From NCBI GenBank assembly GCA_017622055.1, contig JAGARY010000143.1, positions 1 to 15,774 on the forward strand: a DNA stretch of 15,774 nucleotides, in the 5' to 3' direction. This DNA comes from Treponema sp. GTDB lineage: Bacteria > Spirochaetota > Spirochaetia > Treponematales > Treponemataceae. The notes beneath the pieces were generated by a model, which was given only the letters and a program-made list of their open reading frames with translations, ran no database searches and had not been told where the DNA came from. The position numbers were made by a program, and so were the translations under genes. Position 1 is the stretch's first letter. Each line of letters opens with the position of its first letter. Below are positions 12,231-15,774 of this stretch, piece by piece.

Positions 12231-12781
12231 TGGCAAATTACGTACCTCGGCTTAAGAAAGTCTATAAAGACGAAATCGCACCAGCTCTTGTTAAAGAGTT
12301 CAATTACACAACTCCTATGCAGGTTCCTGCAATTAAAAAAGTTGTTGTAAGTATGGGTGTAGGTGAAGCTCTCACAAATAAGAAACTCCTTGATGCCGCA
12401 GTAACTGACTTAACAACTATTACAGGTCAGAAGGCTGTTAAAACAAAGGCTAAAAAGAGTATTGCTAACTTCAAACTTCGTGAGGGTAATGAAGTGGGTG
12501 CTATGGTAACATTGCGTGGAGACATCATGTATGAATTCCTTGATCGTCTTATTAATGTTGCTTTCCCACGTATTAAGGATTTCCGTGGTATCAAAGCTAC
12601 AGGTTTTGATGGACACGGTAATTTCTCTGTTGGTATTACTGAACAGTTAATATTCCCAGAAATCGATTTTGATAAAATTACAAAAATCGCTGGTATGAAT
12701 ATTACATTTGTAACAAGTGCTAAGACTGACGCAGAAGCTAAGTCTTTACTTACAAAGTTCAACATGCCATTCCGTAAGTAG
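12230..12781 (+). CDS. rplE: 50S ribosomal protein L5
   Basis: L5 (183 residues) binds 5S rRNA and contacts the P-site tRNA and the 30S head. The signature KKVVVSMGVGEAL, the TGQKAVKTKAKKSIANFKLREG segment, VTLRG and GNFSVGITEQLIFPEIDFDKI are typical. The start at 12230 overlaps the rplX stop (TAATG) and gives the usual L5 length; an upstream in-frame ATG at 12212 would add six residues encoded inside rplX. GGAG (12216-12219) is the likely ribosome binding site, and coupling to rplX is probable. Confidence 0.96.
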   Translation: MANYVPRLKKVYKDEIAPALVKEFNYTTPMQVPAIKKVVVSMGVGEALTNKKLLDAAVTDLTTITGQKAVKTKAKKSIANFKLREGNEVGAMVTLRGDIMYEFLDRLINVAFPRIKDFRGIKATGFDGHGNFSVGITEQLIFPEIDFDKITKIAGMNITFVTSAKTDAEAKSLLTKFNMPFRK

Positions 12782-12788
12782 GTGAAGT

Positions 12789-12974
12789 ATGGCTAAGAAA
12801 TCGATGATAATTAAAGCAGCCCGTAAACAAAAGTATGCTACAAGACAGTATAATCGCTGTCAGATTTGCGGACGTCCACGTGGATATTTGCGTAAGTTTA
12901 AGATGTGTCGTCTTTGCTTCCGTAAATTAGCAAGTGAAGGCCAGCTTCCTGGCGTAACAAAATCTAGTTGGTAG
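12789..12974 (+). CDS. rpsN: 30S ribosomal protein S14, zinc-binding short form
   Basis: S14 (61 residues) completes the 30S head near S10 and S3. This is the short C+ form: Cys24, Cys27, Cys40 and Cys43 make two CxxC pairs that hold zinc, with the conserved KYATRQYNRCQICGRPRG and the C-terminal ASEGQLPGVTKSSW. The longer zinc-free form of E. coli is about 100 residues. The gene lies seven bases after rplE and its TAG stop is the start of TAGGAG, the ribosome binding site for rpsH. Confidence 0.97.
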   Translation: MAKKSMIIKAARKQKYATRQYNRCQICGRPRGYLRKFKMCRLCFRKLASEGQLPGVTKSSW

Positions 12975-12983
12975 GAGATAGAA

Positions 12984-13382
12984 ATGAGTGCATCAGATCC
13001 AGTAGCAGACATGCTCACAAAGGTTCGGAATGCGGCTATGGCCCGCCTTGAGAAAGTAGATGTTCAAGATTCAAAACTTAAACTCGAAATCGTTAAGATT
13101 CTGAAAACTGAAGGTTATATTAAAAACTTCAAGAAATTACAGGAAGATGGTAAAAAATCTATTCGTATTTTCTTGAAATATGATGATGATAATAATCCGG
13201 TAATTCATGGTGTTAAAAAAATCTCAACACCAGGTCGCCGTGTTTATTCTGGTTATAAAGATTTACCACGCGTTTATAACGGTTATGGAACTGTTATTGT
13301 TTCAACTTCTTCTGGTGTTACAACTGGAAAGAAAGCTACTGAAAAAATGATCGGTGGTGAATTAATTTGCACAATCTGGTAA
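12984..13382 (+). CDS. rpsH: 30S ribosomal protein S8
   Basis: S8 (132 residues) binds the central domain of 16S rRNA; in E. coli it also represses the spc operon by binding mRNA near the start of rplE. The opening SASDPVADMLTKVRNAAMAR and the end VSTSSGVTTGKKATEKMIGGELICTIW are typical. No obvious S8 target-like hairpin was recognised around the rplX-rplE junction by eye. The gene ends in a tandem TAA TAG that runs into the GGGGG ribosome binding site of rplF. Confidence 0.97.
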   Translation: MSASDPVADMLTKVRNAAMARLEKVDVQDSKLKLEIVKILKTEGYIKNFKKLQEDGKKSIRIFLKYDDDNNPVIHGVKKISTPGRRVYSGYKDLPRVYNGYGTVIVSTSSGVTTGKKATEKMIGGELICTIW

Positions 13383-13397
13383 TAGGGGGCAGAAGGT

Positions 13398-13940
13398 ATG
13401 TCTAAAGTAGGTAAACTTCCTGTTGCTCTTCCAGCAGGTGTTACATTAAGCGTTGCTAATGGGGTTATTTCTGTAAAAGGTCCTAAAGGTGAACTTAATC
13501 AACCTTACTTCGAAAATGATATTGAAGTAAAAGTTGAAGGTACAGAAATCGTATTATCAACAAAAAACGATACAAAACAAGCTAATGCTTACCATGGTCT
13601 TTACAGAAGTTTGGTGGCAAATATGGTAAAAGGTGTTTCAGAAGGTTTCTCTAAAACATTGATTATCAATGGTGTTGGTTATCGTGCAGAAGTAAAAGGT
13701 AAAGAACTTGTAATGAACCTTGGTTATTCAAGTGACTATATTGCAATTATCCCAGAAGGATTAACAGTTGTTGCTACTCCAGACGGAAAATTGACAATTT
13801 CAGGAATTGATAAACAATTAGTTGGTGAATTCAGTTCTCAAATTCGTAAGTTGAGAAAACCTGAACCATATAAAGGTAAAGGTATTCGTTATGATAATGA
13901 AGTTATCCGACGTAAAGTTGGTAAAACTGGTGTTAAATAG
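13398..13940 (+). CDS. rplF: 50S ribosomal protein L6
   Basis: L6 (180 residues) consists of two similar domains and lies near the factor-binding site at the base of the L7/L12 stalk. It opens SKVGKLPVALPAGV, where many homologues have SRIGKxPI. The second domain ends with the diagnostic IRKLRKPEPYKGKGIRYDNE and a VRRKVGKT-like tail. It lies 15 bases after rpsH and 11 before rplR in the normal spc order. Confidence 0.97.
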   Translation: MSKVGKLPVALPAGVTLSVANGVISVKGPKGELNQPYFENDIEVKVEGTEIVLSTKNDTKQANAYHGLYRSLVANMVKGVSEGFSKTLIINGVGYRAEVKGKELVMNLGYSSDYIAIIPEGLTVVATPDGKLTISGIDKQLVGEFSSQIRKLRKPEPYKGKGIRYDNEVIRRKVGKTGVK

Positions 13941-13951
13941 GGTGAAGCTAT

Positions 13952-14314
13952 ATGTTTAAGAAAATGAACGATAAAAACAGAAAACGCTTGCACAGAAAGA
14001 TTCATATCCGTAAGTCAATTTCCGGAACTGCTGATAGACCTAGAATGACTATCACACGCAGTAACAAGAATATTTCAGTTCAAGTTATTGATGATAATGA
14101 AGGAAAAACTTTAGCTTCAATCTCAACATTAGAAAAAGAGTTTGCAGCTCTTAAACCAACTACAGCTGATGCTGCAAAACTTGGTGAAGCTTTAGGTGCA
14201 CGCCTTAAAGATAAAAAAATCTCTAAGGTTGTATTTGATAGAAATGGTTATTTATACCATGGCGTTGTTAAAGCTTTCGCTGACGGTGCCCGCAAAGCAG
14301 GAATTGAATTCTAG
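13952..14314 (+). CDS. rplR: 50S ribosomal protein L18
   Basis: L18 (120 residues) binds 5S rRNA together with L5 and helps place it in the central protuberance. The basic N-terminus (KNRKRLHRKIHIRKSISGTA) is followed by RPRMTITRSNKNISVQVIDD and the C-terminal VVFDRNGYLYHGVVKAFADGARKAGIEF, all typical of the family. Its TAG stop forms TAGGAG, the Shine-Dalgarno sequence of rpsE. Confidence 0.96.
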   Translation: MFKKMNDKNRKRLHRKIHIRKSISGTADRPRMTITRSNKNISVQVIDDNEGKTLASISTLEKEFAALKPTTADAAKLGEALGARLKDKKISKVVFDRNGYLYHGVVKAFADGARKAGIEF

Positions 14315-14322
14315 GAGTTATT

Positions 14323-14838
14323 ATGGAACATCAGAAAAATTTTGATAATAATCCAAAAGAAAAAGAGTTTGTAGAAAAACTCGTAACTCTTAACAGAACT
14401 TGTAAAACTGTAAAGGGTGGACGCCGTATGTCTTTCTCTGCACTTACTGTTGTAGGTGATCAGAAAGGTCGCATCGGTTATGGTCTCGGAAAAGCTAATG
14501 ACGTTTCTGAAGCTATTAAAAAGAGTATTGATAAAGCTAAAAGAAATCTTATTACAATTCCTTTGAAAAACGGAACTATTCCACATGATATCATTGGAAA
14601 ATATAAGAGTTCTGAAGTTTTGTTAAAACCAGCTTGTTCCGGAACTGGAATTATTGCTGGCGGTGCAGTTCGTGCAATTATGGATGCTGCTGGAGCTACA
14701 GATTTACTTTCTAAATCTTTAGGTTCAAGCTCAGCTGTAAACGTTGTACGTGCAACTTTTGATGCTGTTGAAAAATTAATGGACGCTAAAAAAGTTGCTG
14801 CTAACCGTGGTAAAACTCTTGATGAGTTGTGGGGTTAA
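14323..14838 (+). CDS. rpsE: 30S ribosomal protein S5
   Basis: S5 (171 residues) affects decoding accuracy and lies at the mRNA entry site with S3 and S4. The N-terminal double-stranded RNA binding domain has FVEKLVTLNRTCKTVKGGRR and the loop targeted in spectinomycin resistance (VKGGRRMSFSALTVVGD). The second domain holds LLKPACSGTGIIAGGAVRAI and LGSSSAVNVVRATFDAVEKL. No resistance-type deletion is apparent. The next gene begins three bases after the stop. Confidence 0.97.
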   Translation: MEHQKNFDNNPKEKEFVEKLVTLNRTCKTVKGGRRMSFSALTVVGDQKGRIGYGLGKANDVSEAIKKSIDKAKRNLITIPLKNGTIPHDIIGKYKSSEVLLKPACSGTGIIAGGAVRAIMDAAGATDLLSKSLGSSSAVNVVRATFDAVEKLMDAKKVAANRGKTLDELWG

Positions 14839-14841
14839 TGT

Positions 14842-15030
14842 ATGGCTAAAGCAAAACAAATTAAAGTTACATTAATTAAGAGTACAATTGGTCAGAAACC
14901 AGAAAAGGTAGCTACAGTTAGAAGTCTTGGTTTGAAAAAAATCAACTCATCTAATGTAATTGCTGACAACGATGCTGTTCGTGGTATGGTTAAAGCTGTA
15001 GCACACTTAGTAAAAGTTGAGGAGATATAA
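14842..15030 (+). CDS. rpmD: 50S ribosomal protein L30
   Basis: L30 (62 residues) is a small 23S rRNA-binding protein found in many but not all bacteria. The pattern IKVTLIKSTIGQKPEKVATV, LGLKKINSSNVI and the end VRGMVKAVAHLVKVEEI is characteristic. It is packed between rpsE and rplO with two to three bases on either side and ends in a tandem TAA TAA. Confidence 0.95.
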   Translation: MAKAKQIKVTLIKSTIGQKPEKVATVRSLGLKKINSSNVIADNDAVRGMVKAVAHLVKVEEI

Positions 15031-15032
15031 TA

Positions 15033-15512
15033 ATGGCAGAATACAATCCAATTCTTAGCGCTCCTCAGGGTGCTAACAAAAAACCTAAACGTGTAGGTCG
15101 TGGTTCTTCTTCAGGACTCGGTTCAACAGCTGGTAAAGGTAATAAAGGTCAACAATCACGTTCTGGTGGAAAAACATATGTAGGTTTTGAAGGTGGACAG
15201 ATGCCTCTTTACAGACGTATTGCTCGTAAAGGGTTCTCTAACTATCCATTCAAAAAAGAATATGTTTGCATTAATGTTGAACAACTTGAAGCTAAATTCA
15301 ATGATGGTGAAACAGTTGATAAAACAGCACTCATCGAAAAAGGATTTATTTCTTCTAAAAATGCATCACTTGTTAAAGTTTTAGGAAACGGTGAAGTTTC
15401 TAAAAAATTAACAGTAATCGTAGATAAAGTTTCTGAATCTGCAAAAGCTAAAATAGAAAAAGCTGGTGGTTCAGTTTCTTTAATTACAAAAGCTGAAGAA
15501 AGTAAAGAATAG
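15033..15512 (+). CDS. rplO: 50S ribosomal protein L15
   Basis: L15 (159 residues) is a late-assembling 50S protein with a long glycine- and lysine-rich extension that threads into 23S rRNA. That extension is visible as KKPKRVGRGSSSGLGSTAGK and onward to QQSRSGGKTYVGFEGGQMPLYRR. The globular domain follows (VCINVEQLEAKFNDGETVDK, VKVLGNGEVSKKLTVIVDKV). Ahead of secY it ends the ribosomal protein part of this window. Confidence 0.97.
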   Translation: MAEYNPILSAPQGANKKPKRVGRGSSSGLGSTAGKGNKGQQSRSGGKTYVGFEGGQMPLYRRIARKGFSNYPFKKEYVCINVEQLEAKFNDGETVDKTALIEKGFISSKNASLVKVLGNGEVSKKLTVIVDKVSESAKAKIEKAGGSVSLITKAEESKE

Positions 15513-15525
15513 ACTGGAGTAAAAT

Positions 15526-15774
15526 ATGGCAAACAATCCTGTTGTTAATATGTTCAAAGTAAAAGAATTGAGAAGCAGATTGCTTTTCACTTTATTGGTA
15601 TTGGCTGTATTCCGTTTAGGAAGTGTTTTGACAATACCTGGAATTGATGCAAACGTATTGATTTCTTACTTTGATGAGTTAGCTCAACAAAACAAAAATG
15701 CTTTCGCAAGTTATATGGACTTCTTTGTTGGTGGTGCTTTCTCGAACTTTTCTATTTTTATGCTCGGTGTTATG
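15526..15774 (+). CDS. secY: Protein translocase subunit SecY (5' part, cut by the window edge)
   Basis: Only the first 83 residues are present and the frame is open at the right edge. SecY is the pore of the SecYEG channel in the inner membrane. The visible part matches its N-terminus: KELRSRLLFTLLVLAVFRLG spans the first membrane helix, TIPGID follows, and FFVGGAFSNFSIFMLGVM leads into the plug region and second helix. GGAG precedes the ATG by seven bases. Its place after rplO is the standard end of the spc operon. Confidence 0.96.
   Translation, partial: MANNPVVNMFKVKELRSRLLFTLLVLAVFRLGSVLTIPGIDANVLISYFDELAQQNKNAFASYMDFFVGGAFSNFSIFMLGVM

Noticed and set aside
1..15774. CRISPR arrays, insertion sequences or attachment sites
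   Set aside because: No regularly spaced direct repeats, transposase frames or terminal inverted repeats with target duplications were seen.

Overview
The window looks like the chromosome of a low-GC Treponema or a close spirochaete relative. EF-Tu carries several segments I associate with treponemal EF-Tu (for example NTRHLEYQSD and HSPFFSGYRPQF). The ribosomal protein order is the bacterial S10-spc order led by tuf, the tuf-led layout I recall for Treponema. The species cannot be named from this sequence alone.

Layout: (1) Positions 1-114 hold the last codons of an upstream gene, possibly rpoC, and a strong intrinsic terminator. (2) Positions 115-3445 hold three AT-rich genes on the plus strand for exported proteins: two lipoproteins with beta-propeller-like sequence and one small outer-membrane beta-barrel. 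They use AGA and ATA codons, unlike the CGT/GGT-rich ribosomal genes, and look like accessory envelope cargo beside housekeeping genes. (3) Positions 3483-4565 form a compact rpsL-rpsG unit with its own promoter, a leader hairpin and a long two-tier terminator. fusA does not follow. (4) Positions 4566-5093 contain no gene, only a promoter and a leader of about 450 nt rich in inverted repeats upstream of tuf. (5) From 5094 to the right edge runs one cluster without a clear internal terminator: tuf, rpsJ, rplC, rplD, rplW, rplB, rpsS, rplV, rpsC, rplP, rpmC, rpsQ, rplN, rplX, rplE, rpsN (zinc type), rpsH, rplF, rplR, rpsE, rpmD, rplO and the 5' end of secY.

The genes from 3593 onward build the translation machinery (30S and 50S proteins plus the aminoacyl-tRNA carrier EF-Tu) and begin the Sec translocon. 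Most junctions are 1-18 nt or overlap by one base. At five of them the TAG stop codon is also the first part of the next Shine-Dalgarno sequence (TAGGAG), which suggests translational coupling.

The most interesting non-coding parts are the tuf leader, with alternative pairings including one beside the tuf ribosome binding site, and the hairpin-bearing gaps tuf-rpsJ and rpsJ-rplC. These could hold lineage-specific ribosomal protein or EF-Tu control elements. No mobile element, CRISPR array, tRNA or rRNA was seen.
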